A stretch of 64,000 nt of DNA from Pedomonas mirosovicensis (lineage in GTDB: Bacteria; Pseudomonadota; Alphaproteobacteria; Sphingomonadales; Sphingomonadaceae): the NCBI RefSeq assembly GCF_022569295.1, contig NZ_JAKFIA010000001.1:635001-699000 (forward strand), written 5' to 3'. Numbering within the stretch: the stretch's first letter is position 1; every line of letters starts with the position of its first letter. Of this stretch, positions 9,107 to 17,122 are shown one piece after another. The notes beneath the pieces are model-generated. The model made no database searches and had not been told where the DNA came from. It was given only the letters and a program-made list of their open reading frames with translations. The translations under genes were made by a program, and so were the position numbers.

Positions 9107-9946
9107 ATGGACAGGATACCCCTATGCGTTCCTTACAATCGGAAAGATGAAGCTCGCCGCGCTGGCGCAAAATGGGATCCAGAGCTCCGAGCCTGGATCT
9201 GCGAGCCTGCCCAGCTCACGTCTCACTTATACGCGCAGCTTCGCCCTTTTGTCCCGCGTATGTACCGGCTGGATGTGGAGCCACCATACATCCGTCCATG
9301 GATGGTCCCGCAGACCTCATGGGGGAAGAACCTACGGGCCGTCCTTAAGAAAGAAGAATGGGACGTTGTTCGCCGACATGCCTACGCTTCTGCTGGCAAT
9401 CGCTGCCGTGTGTGCGGAGGGCGTGGCCCCAAGTGGCCCGTAGAGGCTGATGAGGCATGGGAATATGATGATGCTACCCTCACCCAGACCTTAAAGGGTG
9501 TCATTGCCCTTTGCCCGTCGTGTCACCGTGTCCGACACTGGGGAAAGACCATGGTCGATGGCAACGAGGAGGAGGCTTTCGAGTGGGTAATGCACATCAA
9601 CCGGTGGAGCCGGAGCGAAGCAGAAAAGGCGGCTGATTTTGCATTTCGACAATGGGAACGGCGGTCGAGGCATCAGTGGCGCGTAGATTACTCATGGGTC
9701 ACTCGCACCCATGGTTTTCAACCAGACGAGGAGGGGCTTCGCCGCGCTGCGATCGCAAATCAGGAACTCGTATCAATGGCGGCGGCACGAGCTGGATTGT
9801 TGAATGTGATGGAAGAAGTGCCGCCTTCTTCCGGTCAGCTTAACCCGCCCGAACCTGTCGCATCACAGAGGCCTGACGTGGCTCCAGTGCCCCAACGCCA
9901 ATCGGGCAAGATTATGCGCTTTTTTAAATCCCTCTTCCGAGAGTGA
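9107..9946 (+). CDS. DUF5710/HNH-type zinc-motif protein
   Basis: 279 residues. The N-terminus (about 1-60) matches the DUF5710 type: IPLCVPYNRKDEARRAGAKW followed by an AWIC turn. A central region, about 90-155, has two Cys pairs spaced like an HNH nuclease zinc site: CRVCGGRGP, then CPSCHRVRHWGK. The C-terminus is Pro/Gln-rich and ends in a basic segment (KIMRFFKSLFRE). An HNH-like DNA nuclease is likely, but I cannot show that the catalytic His is functional. Base composition is visibly lower in GC than the neighbours, which suggests transfer. It stands alone and ends in a strong hairpin terminator. Confidence 0.65.
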   Translation: MDRIPLCVPYNRKDEARRAGAKWDPELRAWICEPAQLTSHLYAQLRPFVPRMYRLDVEPPYIRPWMVPQTSWGKNLRAVLKKEEWDVVRRHAYASAGNRCRVCGGRGPKWPVEADEAWEYDDATLTQTLKGVIALCPSCHRVRHWGKTMVDGNEEEAFEWVMHINRWSRSEAEKAADFAFRQWERRSRHQWRVDYSWVTRTHGFQPDEEGLRRAAIANQELVSMAAARAGLLNVMEEVPPSSGQLNPPEPVASQRPDVAPVPQRQSGKIMRFFKSLFRE

Positions 9947-9947
9947 C

Positions 9948-9989
9948 GAAAAACACCGGCGGGAAGCTGACTCCCGCCAGTGTTTTTTG
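9948..9989. terminator. Bidirectional intrinsic terminator, first of two near-identical copies
   Basis: Left arm AAACAC-C-GGCGGGA and right arm TCCCGCC-A-GTGTTT pair around the loop AGCTGAC with one C/A mismatch. An A run precedes the stem and a T6 run follows it, so it can end both the plus-strand HNH gene and the minus-strand S9 peptidase gene. The same sequence recurs at 12079-12120. Confidence 0.9.
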
Positions 9990-10017
9990 TGTTGTTAACG
10001 GCTAACGGCGACGAAGC

Positions 10018-11976
10018 TCAATCCGGTGGGTTGTGCTTGCGGAGGAACGCTTCCAGCTGGTTAAAATAGGCCTTGCGGTTGGACATGTGGGAGAAGCCGT
10101 GGCCTTCGTCCTTATAGAGGTAGAACTCGTGCGGCTTGCCCGCCTTCTCCAGCGCCCTGGCGTAGAGAATGGACTGCTCCGGTGGTACGCGCTGGTCGTC
10201 GTCGCCGTGGGCGAGGAACACCGGCACCTGCAGGCGGTCGATCTGCCTGAGCGGTGAGAAGTCGTCGATGTCCGCGTCCTTGTCGCCGCGCACCCGCTCC
10301 TTCCAGACCCGCGCCTCCGTGCCGCTGTAGAAGAAGTCGCGCGAATAGCGCAGCTGCCGGGCGATGTCGGTAACCCCGGCGAAGCTGGCGGCGCAGCGAT
10401 AGCGCTCCGGGTTGCGGGTCGCGCCCCACAGGGCGGCATAACCGCCGTAGGAGGCGCCGACGATGCAGACGCGCTTGGGGTCGGCGATGCCTTCCTTCAC
10501 CAGCCAGTCCATGCCGTCGTCCAGATCGTCCTGCATGGCCCGGCCCCACTGGCCGTCGCCGCGCTCCTCGAACGCCCAGCCATAGCCTCCCGAGCCCCGG
10601 TAGTTGGGTTGCAGCACGGCATAGCCGCGGTTGGCGAGGAACTGCACGTCGGGGTCGTAGGCGTCGTTGTCCCGCACGCCATAGGGGCCGCCATGGGGCA
10701 TGATGATGAGCGGCAGGCCCTTCGCCTCGCGCCCCGGCGGCAGGGTGAGGTAACCATGGATCTCCAGCCCGTCGCGGGCCTTGTAGGAGATCGGCTTCGG
10801 ACTGGCGAGCGTCTTGCCCCGCAACTTCTCGTTCACGGCGGCGACGCGGTTCATGGTGGCCGTGGCCATCTGGAACAGATAGTAGTTGCCCGGGTTGTCC
10901 GGGCTGGACACGTGAACGAGGAGGCGCGTGTTGTCGCGGCTGCGGGAGACGATCGAGGCCCGCTGCGGCGCAACGGACTTGTCGAGGGCGGCCTGAAGCT
11001 CCTTCAGCGCCGGGTCGAACCACTCCACCCGATGGCGCTCGTCGGTGTAATAGGCGGCCAGCAATGATTTTTTGTCCGGGGCGAGGCTGATGTTGCTGAT
11101 ATCATTGGTCGGGCTTTCGAACAGCCGCTCGCCGAGCGTCAGGGTCGCGAAGTCGAAGCGGTAGACGGCGCGGCGCCCCGTCTGCTCGCTGGAGAGAACG
11201 TAACCCTCGTCGCTGTCCGGCACCGGCACAAACCCGTCGATGATGCTGGCGGGGCCGTCGTAGCGAACCTTGTCGATCCGGCGCAACGGGTCGCCGTCCC
11301 TACTGCGGTAAAAGAGCGAATACCCCTGCTGCGTAAAGGAATAGCCCCCACGCACGACGCCGGCACTGTCCGCGAACCACTGCCATACGCCTGCCCGCTG
11401 GCCGACGACCAGCTCCATGTCGTCCGTCTCCAGATCCACCCGGTAGACAGCGGGGTAATCCTCCAGCGTCTTCTGGATGGAGAGCAGCAGCCACTTGCCG
11501 TCCGGGTCCACGTAAAGCACGTCATCCCCAACGATGCCCTGCGTCCGCTTGCCGACGAATTTCGTCTCCCGGGTCGCCAGATCGAAGGCGACGAGACGGG
11601 TGACGTAAATGTCGTTGCCCCGAAACTTCTGATTGCGGCCGAGGCTGATAAGTACCTTGCCGTTGCCCGCCCAGCGATACCACGCGACTTCGTAGCCGTC
11701 GGACACGGGAAAGAACTGATGCTGGTCGCCGAACAGGTCGATGACCCCAAGGGTTTCCTTGGGCTCCTCGCTTCCGCGCCTCACCATGCCGAGCAGCATC
11801 GTGCCGCTCGGCGACAGCTCAGGCGCACTGATGACGGGAAGCTGGGCAAAGTCTTCGGTTGGAATAAGCGCAGGCTGCGCGCTGTTCGCGTTTGCGGCCA
11901 CCGCCGCCTGTGGCGGCACGCTCCCCAACAGCATCATTGCAGCCGCCAAGGCTGCCGCCCAGCAACGTTTCCCCAT
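10018..11976 (-). CDS. Secreted S9-family (prolyl-oligopeptidase type) serine peptidase
   Basis: A 652-residue peptidase. Residues 1 to about 27 form a signal peptide (a basic MGKR start, an Ala/Leu/Met-rich core and an AVA-like cleavage site), so it should act in the periplasm. A beta-propeller-like region fills the first 390 residues. The alpha/beta-hydrolase domain carries the triad Ser509 (VGASYGGYAAL), Asp594 (HGDDDQRV) and His626 (DEGHGFSH). It resembles acylaminoacyl-peptidase/dipeptidyl-peptidase S9C enzymes. The ATG at 11976 is preferred because it begins a clean signal peptide; an in-frame TTG lies seven codons upstream. It is a single gene between two duplicate terminators. Confidence 0.9.
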   Translation of the reverse strand: MGKRCWAAALAAAMMLLGSVPPQAAVAANANSAQPALIPTEDFAQLPVISAPELSPSGTMLLGMVRRGSEEPKETLGVIDLFGDQHQFFPVSDGYEVAWYRWAGNGKVLISLGRNQKFRGNDIYVTRLVAFDLATRETKFVGKRTQGIVGDDVLYVDPDGKWLLLSIQKTLEDYPAVYRVDLETDDMELVVGQRAGVWQWFADSAGVVRGGYSFTQQGYSLFYRSRDGDPLRRIDKVRYDGPASIIDGFVPVPDSDEGYVLSSEQTGRRAVYRFDFATLTLGERLFESPTNDISNISLAPDKKSLLAAYYTDERHRVEWFDPALKELQAALDKSVAPQRASIVSRSRDNTRLLVHVSSPDNPGNYYLFQMATATMNRVAAVNEKLRGKTLASPKPISYKARDGLEIHGYLTLPPGREAKGLPLIIMPHGGPYGVRDNDAYDPDVQFLANRGYAVLQPNYRGSGGYGWAFEERGDGQWGRAMQDDLDDGMDWLVKEGIADPKRVCIVGASYGGYAALWGATRNPERYRCAASFAGVTDIARQLRYSRDFFYSGTEARVWKERVRGDKDADIDDFSPLRQIDRLQVPVFLAHGDDDQRVPPEQSILYARALEKAGKPHEFYLYKDEGHGFSHMSNRKAYFNQLEAFLRKHNPPD

Positions 11977-12078
11977 GTTACAGCCCCCCGGCAACAAGTT
12001 TCTCAGCCGAAATAGTTAGCTCAAAGCAACTATATGGGCCAAGGCAAAACGCCGGGGTGGGGGGAGGATATATCTTCC

Positions 12079-12120
12079 AAAAAAACACCGGCGGGAAGCT
12101 GACTCCCGCCGGTGTTCTTC
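12079..12120. terminator. Intrinsic terminator, second near-identical copy
   Basis: A perfect 13-bp stem (AACACCGGCGGGA / TCCCGCCGGTGTT) with loop AGCTGAC. On the minus strand it is followed by a run of seven T, so it ends the TPP enzyme-aldehyde dehydrogenase operon. It matches 9948-9989 over more than 30 bases. Confidence 0.9.
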
Positions 12121-12145
12121 CGTGCCGTTGAGGCTTGCAGAGGCT

Positions 12146-13648
12146 CTAAGCGTCGATCTCGAACTTGACGCCCTGGGCCAGCGGCAGATCGCGGCCGTAG
12201 TTGATGGTCTGGGTCTGGCGGCGCATGTAGGCCTTCCAGGCGTCCGAGCCGGATTCGCGGCCGCCACCGGTCTCCTTCTCGCCGCCGAACGCGCCGCCGA
12301 TCTCGGCGCCCGACGTACCCATGTTGACGTTGGCGATGCCGCAGTCGCTGCCCTGGGCGGAGAGGAAGTATTCTGCCTCGCGCATGTCCGTCGTCAGGAT
12401 GGAGGAGGAGAGGCCCTGCGGCACGTCCCGCTGCAGGCGGATGGCCTCCTCGAAGTCGGTGTAGCGCAGCACGTAGAGAATGGGCGCGAAGGTTTCCTCG
12501 CGGACGATTGCCGTCTGCTCCGGCATTTCCACCAGCGCCGGGGTGACGTAGACGCCGCCCGGCACCCGCTCGATGCGCTCGCCGCCGGTAATGGCGCCGC
12601 CCTCGGCCTTCGCCTGCTCAAGCGCGTGCTTCATGGCCTCGTAAGCGCCCTCGTCGATGAGCGGGCCGAGCAGGTTCTTCGCATCCAGCGGGTCGCCGAT
12701 GGGCAGCGACGCGAACGCCGCCTTCAGGCGCGGCACCAGCGCGTCGTAAACCGAGTCATGTACGATGAGGCGGCGCAGCGTGGTGCAGCGCTGGCCGGTG
12801 GTGCCCGCCGCGCCAAAAGCGACGGCCCGCACCGCCAGTTCCAGATCCGCCGACGGGCAGACGATGGTGGCGGCGTTGCCGCCCAGCTCCAGGAGCGTGC
12901 GGCCAAGGCGGGCGGCGACCGTTTGCGCCACGGCCCGGCCCATGCGGGTGCTGCCCGTTGCCGAGACAAGCGGCACGCGGGGATCAGCGGTCATCGCCTC
13001 GCCCACATCCGCCCGGCCCATGATGAGCTGGGAGAGGCCCTTGGGGGCTTGCGGGAAGTCCGCCGCCACGGTTTCCATCAGGTGCTGCACGGCGATGGCT
13101 GTCAGCGGCGTCTTTTCGGACGGCTTCCAGAGGATGGAATCGCCGCACACCAGCGCCAGCGCCGCGTTCCACGACCACACGGCGACCGGGAAGTTGAACG
13201 CCGAGATGATGCCGACGGGGCCCAGCGGGTGCCACATCTCGCGCAGGTGATGGTTGGTGCGCTCGGTCGCGATGGTGAGGCCGTAAAGCTGGCGGGAAAG
13301 ACCGAGGGCGAAATCGCACACGTCGATCATTTCCTGCACCTCGCCCAGCCCTTCGGAGAGGGGCTTGCCGCTCTCGGCGGAGACGAGGCGGCCCAGCGGC
13401 TCCTTGTGCTGGCGCAGCGCATCGCCGAGGCGGCGGACCAGCTCGCCACGCACCGGGCCTGGCACACGCGACCAGGCGCGGAAGGCCTCGACGCTCTGGC
13501 CGATCTTCTCCGTGACGCTTGCGGGCGTGTCCATCTTCAGGCGGCCGGTCTCGCTGCCGTCGATGGGCGAGCGGGCGACGAGATCGCCCTCGGCATAGAG
13601 GGTGCGCGGAACGCCCATCGCATCGAGATAACCGGTCACATCCACCAT
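12146..13648 (-). CDS. ALDH7-type aldehyde dehydrogenase (L-piperidine-6-carboxylate/alpha-aminoadipate semialdehyde dehydrogenase)
   Basis: A 500-residue NAD+-dependent aldehyde dehydrogenase with general base Glu254 (LLELGGNAA) and nucleophile Cys288 (TTGQRCTTLRR). The C-terminal VNMGTSGAEIGGAFGGEKE and ESGSDAWKAYMRRQT stretches mark the ALDH7 (antiquitin) group, which oxidises alpha-aminoadipic semialdehyde in lysine or pipecolate breakdown. The ATG at 13648 follows AAAGGAG at 8 nt; an upstream in-frame start lacks a comparable site. It lies 60 nt behind a TPP enzyme on the same strand, probably co-transcribed, and ends in a strong terminator. No other lysine-catabolic gene is near, so the substrate is inferred from family only. 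Confidence 0.85.
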   Translation of the reverse strand: MVDVTGYLDAMGVPRTLYAEGDLVARSPIDGSETGRLKMDTPASVTEKIGQSVEAFRAWSRVPGPVRGELVRRLGDALRQHKEPLGRLVSAESGKPLSEGLGEVQEMIDVCDFALGLSRQLYGLTIATERTNHHLREMWHPLGPVGIISAFNFPVAVWSWNAALALVCGDSILWKPSEKTPLTAIAVQHLMETVAADFPQAPKGLSQLIMGRADVGEAMTADPRVPLVSATGSTRMGRAVAQTVAARLGRTLLELGGNAATIVCPSADLELAVRAVAFGAAGTTGQRCTTLRRLIVHDSVYDALVPRLKAAFASLPIGDPLDAKNLLGPLIDEGAYEAMKHALEQAKAEGGAITGGERIERVPGGVYVTPALVEMPEQTAIVREETFAPILYVLRYTDFEEAIRLQRDVPQGLSSSILTTDMREAEYFLSAQGSDCGIANVNMGTSGAEIGGAFGGEKETGGGRESGSDAWKAYMRRQTQTINYGRDLPLAQGVKFEIDA

Positions 13649-13708
13649 GCTGTCTACTCCTTTGGGGAATTCAAAAGCGGTTCGAGGAAACAAAGATAGT
13701 TCGATGAT

Positions 13709-15358
13709 TTAAAGATCACTCAGCGTTTTGCCCGGCGCAATGTGGCGGGCGCTGACCGGCAGCTCGAGCACGGCCGGGCGATTGCTGGCAACGGCCGCCT
13801 CGAAGGCCGGGGCAAAATCCTCCGTGCGCTCCACCTTTGCTGCAAAGCAGCCGAAGCTGGCGCCCAGCGCCACGAAATCCGGGTTGGCAAGGACCGTGCC
13901 GGAAACCCGGCCCGGATACTCCCGACTTTGGTGCATGCGGATGGTGCCATAGACGCCGTTGTTGGCGATGAGCACGATGATGTTGACGCCATACTGGGCG
14001 GCGGTCGCCAGTTCCTGCACGGACATGACGAAATCCCCATCCCCCGCCACGCAAACGACGGTGCGCTCCGGGTGCACGATCTTGGCGGCGATGGCGGCGG
14101 GCAGGCCGTAGCCCATGGCCCCGCTGGTGGGCGCAAGCTGGGTGCGGTAGCGCCGGTGCTGGTAGAAGCGGTGCAGCCACGCGGCAAAGTTGCCCGCGCC
14201 GTTGGTGAGAATGGCATCGTGCGGCAGGGTGCGGTCCAGATGCGCCATCACCTCCGCAAGGTTCACGCCCTCGCCTACCACGACCGGCCTGATCCAGTCC
14301 TGATAATCGGCATGGGCGCGGGCCGCCTCGCCCGCCCAGGCGGCGGCGTCCACCCGGATGGCGGCCAGCGCATGGGCGGCTTCATCAAGGCTGGAGGCAA
14401 TGCTGAGCACCGGCTGGTAGACCTTGCCCAGCTCGTTCGCATCCGGATGAATATGGATGAGCCGTTGCTGCGGCACCGGCGGCTGGATGAGGGTGTAGCC
14501 GCTCGTCGTCATCTCCGAAAGGCGCGAGCCGAACACCAGCAGCAGGTCTGCGTCCTTCACCCGCTCGGCGAGCCGTGGGTTGGGGCCGATGCCCAGGTCG
14601 CCCGCGTAATTGGGGTGGGTGTTGTCGAACAGGGACTTGCGGCGGAAGGTGGTGGCGACCGGCAGGTCGTTCGCCTCCACGAAAATCCTGAGGTTGGCCA
14701 GCCCCTCCTCGCTCCAGCCGCTGCCGCCCAGCAGCACCAGCGGGCGCATCGAGCCCGCCAGCAGCGCCTTCAGCTGTTCGATGGAGGAAAGCGCCGGCGC
14801 GGAGACGGCGGGCTCCACGCGTCCGAAGGTGGGACCCGTGCTCGGCTCCACCAGCATGTCCTCCGGCAGGGCGAGCACCACCGGGCCGGGGCGGCCACTC
14901 ATGGCGACGGCATAGGCGCGGTCCACATATTCGGCCATGCGGTTGGGGTCGTCCACCTCCGCCACCCACTTGGCCAGCGTGCCGAACATCTGGCGGTAGT
15001 CCACCTCCTGAAAGGCTTCGCGGTCCCGGTCCTGCCGCGCCACCTGACCGATGAACAGGATCATCGGGATGGAATCCTGCCGGGCGGTGTGCACGCCGAT
15101 GGCGGCATGGGTCGCGCCGGGGCCGCGGGTGACGAAACAGAGGCCGGGGCGGCCGGTCAGGCTGCCGTAGGCGCTCGCCATGTTGGCGGCCCCCGCTTCG
15201 TGACGGCAGGTGATGAGCCGGATGCGATCCTGAACGTCATGCAGCGCATCGAGCACGGCGAGGTAGCTCTCGCCCGGAACGCAGAAGGCATGGGTTGCGC
15301 CCTGGGCGATGAGACAATCGACCAGTTGTTGCGCGGCGGTGCGGATGGTTTCGGCCAT
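13709..15358 (-). CDS. Thiamine-pyrophosphate enzyme, acetolactate-synthase-like
   Basis: A 549-residue TPP enzyme with three domains: N-terminal PYR (Glu54 in TCRHEAGAANMA activates the cofactor), a central nucleotide-fold domain (about 190-320) and a C-terminal PP domain with the metal/diphosphate motif GDGDFVMSVQELATAAQYG ending in NN. This layout is shared by acetolactate synthase large subunits, benzoylformate decarboxylases and similar enzymes. No small regulatory subunit gene is adjacent, which argues against a biosynthetic acetolactate synthase. The start at 15358 is the first residue of the conserved region; the upstream in-frame extension looks non-coding. It is followed at 60 nt by the ALDH7 gene, so a shared catabolic route is plausible but unproven. 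Confidence 0.85.
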   Translation of the reverse strand: MAETIRTAAQQLVDCLIAQGATHAFCVPGESYLAVLDALHDVQDRIRLITCRHEAGAANMASAYGSLTGRPGLCFVTRGPGATHAAIGVHTARQDSIPMILFIGQVARQDRDREAFQEVDYRQMFGTLAKWVAEVDDPNRMAEYVDRAYAVAMSGRPGPVVLALPEDMLVEPSTGPTFGRVEPAVSAPALSSIEQLKALLAGSMRPLVLLGGSGWSEEGLANLRIFVEANDLPVATTFRRKSLFDNTHPNYAGDLGIGPNPRLAERVKDADLLLVFGSRLSEMTTSGYTLIQPPVPQQRLIHIHPDANELGKVYQPVLSIASSLDEAAHALAAIRVDAAAWAGEAARAHADYQDWIRPVVVGEGVNLAEVMAHLDRTLPHDAILTNGAGNFAAWLHRFYQHRRYRTQLAPTSGAMGYGLPAAIAAKIVHPERTVVCVAGDGDFVMSVQELATAAQYGVNIIVLIANNGVYGTIRMHQSREYPGRVSGTVLANPDFVALGASFGCFAAKVERTEDFAPAFEAAVASNRPAVLELPVSARHIAPGKTLSDL

Positions 15359-15493
15359 ACAGCCGTGGTGCGATGCCGGTGTGCCGGAGTCAATCGGCAG
15401 ACTGGCAGGCCGCCGGGCCCCTGGCAGGCATTCCGCCAAGCTGGGCAGCAAAGCGTTGGTTGCAGGACAGTAAGAGGCCGATTTTATAGGAAG

Positions 15494-16288
15494 TTAAGTT
15501 TCTTTTTTCTGATGACAGCGCTTCTCTAGGCCGCGATACGGATAATTTACGAAGGGGTCCTTCTCTGATTTGAATTGTCGCCAGTCAAAATCATAGCGCT
15601 CGTTTTCAGGCCAGTCTGTAGGGTAGCGAACCGTGAAATAGTCGCCGATACAGGACTCAAATCCGCCTGTGTCTGCCTCCAAAGAAATAGATAAAAAATC
15701 AGGCCCAGACGAGAACGCTTCATGTTGAAATTGGGCTGTCAGCAAGATGGCAAGCCCGGCGATTGCATTGAGCAGGTTCTCAAGGTTGGCTTGAGCGAAG
15801 TTCTCATGCCGGTTATGCTTTAGATTGTTGTAGGCTTGATACCAGCTTGGGCCTTTTCCTATGGCATTAGGCCAGTTTCTGAATGGTCTTAAGATCATTG
15901 TCCGCTCGCGCCATAGAGGCAGTTTTATTTCATATCCAGATAATTGGTGTGATTTTCCTACTTGTTCGTAGGTTTTAATGTTGCCCTTGCTGCCTAGATC
16001 ACAGCCATTATCAAAGAATATCGCTTTGAAGTTAGCTTCGATTTCCATGCAAGTAGCCATCAGAAGCTGGTGAATCCTGAAAGAATAGGTCTGGAGATTC
16101 GTATCTGCGGGTTCAATGAAATCGAGGAGACTCTGGAGGTCCCTCTGGATCATCAGGAAGGAGCGGATGAAATGCGCTGGATCCGTCGCATATTTGGGAT
16201 GCCGAATATACATCCAGCGGCCACCTTCAGCATAATCACCGTCGGCGAACTGGCGTATAATACGGCGATAGGGGCGCGTTACTGCCAT
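15494..16288 (-). CDS. Hypothetical protein of low GC content
   Basis: A 264-residue soluble protein that I do not assign. It appears largely alpha-helical and carries a WYQAYNNLKHNRHENF segment at about 160-175 followed by a hydrophobic helix (LLNAIAGLAILLTAQF). That arrangement recalls some uncharacterised HEPN-like helical proteins, but no clear R-x4-6-H catalytic motif is present, so I claim no function. The coding sequence is much richer in A and T than everything around it, which suggests recent transfer. It is alone, and a palindromic element lies just upstream, between it and ppa. Confidence 0.6.
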   Translation of the reverse strand: MAVTRPYRRIIRQFADGDYAEGGRWMYIRHPKYATDPAHFIRSFLMIQRDLQSLLDFIEPADTNLQTYSFRIHQLLMATCMEIEANFKAIFFDNGCDLGSKGNIKTYEQVGKSHQLSGYEIKLPLWRERTMILRPFRNWPNAIGKGPSWYQAYNNLKHNRHENFAQANLENLLNAIAGLAILLTAQFQHEAFSSGPDFLSISLEADTGGFESCIGDYFTVRYPTDWPENERYDFDWRQFKSEKDPFVNYPYRGLEKRCHQKKET

Positions 16289-16355
16289 CAGAATGCCTGC
16301 ACATTTGTTTGCGTAACATCCTAGGGTTTAGCAGCTATTTGTTCCGCAAAAAATA

Positions 16356-16475
16356 TAAGGGGGTCGCAAACCCCCTTAAAAAATCCCCCATTCGTTTTTA
16401 GGGACGCACCCGGTCTGACCGGGCGCGGCCCGTTCTAACGAAGGGGAGGTGCAGGAGGGTCCAAGACCCTCCTGC
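16356..16475. repeat. Palindromic intergenic element, copy B (most compact copy)
   Basis: Hairpin TAAGGGGGT/ACCCCCTTA (16356-16378) comes first. The central palindrome has a left arm CCCCCATTCGTTTTTAGGG, then GCACCCGGTC, with a right arm that reads back as CGCGGCCCG...AACGAAGGGG. It ends in the perfect hairpin GCAGGAGGGTC-CAA-GACCCTCCTGC (16451-16475). It lies just behind the 3' end of ppa and probably ends that transcript. The left arm shares AGGGACGCACCCGGTC with the right arm of copy E. Confidence 0.75.
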
Positions 16476-16497
16476 ATTTAAAATCCCAAGCAACCGC

Positions 16498-17040
16498 TCA
16501 GGCGGCGGTCAGCTTGCCGCCGGCGCGCTCGACGCCTTCAACGATCGCCTTGCGGGCGGCCTCGGGGCCGTCCCACTTCACGATCTTCACCCACTTGCCC
16601 TTTTCCAGGTCCTTGTAGTGCTGGAAGAAGTGGGCGATGCGCTCCAGCAGGATCGGCGGCAGCTCGTCGTGGCTCTGCACGTTGGCGTAAACCGGGTTCA
16701 GCTTGGCGATGGGGACGGCGAGGATCTTCTCGTCGTTGCCGGCTTCGTCTTCCATGTGAAGAACGCCGATGGGGCGGGCGGGGATGACGCAGCCCGGCAC
16801 GACCGGGGTATCGGTCAGCACCAGCACGTCAACGGGGTCGCCGTCTTCCGACAGGGTGTGCGGCACGAAGCCGTAGTTGGCCGGGTACACCATGGCGGTG
16901 TTGACGAAACGATCGACGAACAGCGCACCCGATTTCTTGTCGATCTCATACTTCACAGGCGCGCCGCCTGCCGGGATCTCGATCACGACGTTGATCTCTT
17001 CGGGCGGGTTCTTGCCGACCGGAATGTAACGAATATCCAT
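16498..17040 (-). CDS. ppa: Inorganic pyrophosphatase
   Basis: A 180-residue family I soluble pyrophosphatase that hydrolyses PPi to two phosphates and so drives biosynthetic reactions. Metal-binding residues sit in [12 protein letters not shown] (the D-x-D-P-x-D signature, about residues 66-77), and the substrate-site lysine/tyrosine stretches [15 protein letters not shown] and [12 protein letters not shown] are intact. Length and order are typical of the hexameric bacterial enzyme. It is monocistronic; an 82-nt gap separates it from selO, which reads the same way. Confidence 0.97.
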   Translation of the reverse strand: MDIRYIPVGKNPPEEINVVIEIPAGGAPVKYEIDKKSGALFVDRFVNTAMVYPANYGFVPHTLSEDGDPVDVLVLTDTPVVPGCVIPARPIGVLHMEDEAGNDEKILAVPIAKLNPVYANVQSHDELPPILLERIAHFFQHYKDLEKGKWVKIVKWDGPEAARKAIVEGVERAGGKLTAA

Positions 17041-17122
17041 GCGGAACGTCCTTCAACGGGGAAACTACACGCGCGGGGGGATAGCGCTTCGCACCCGCAG
17101 CACGCAACGCGTTTTTGGGATT

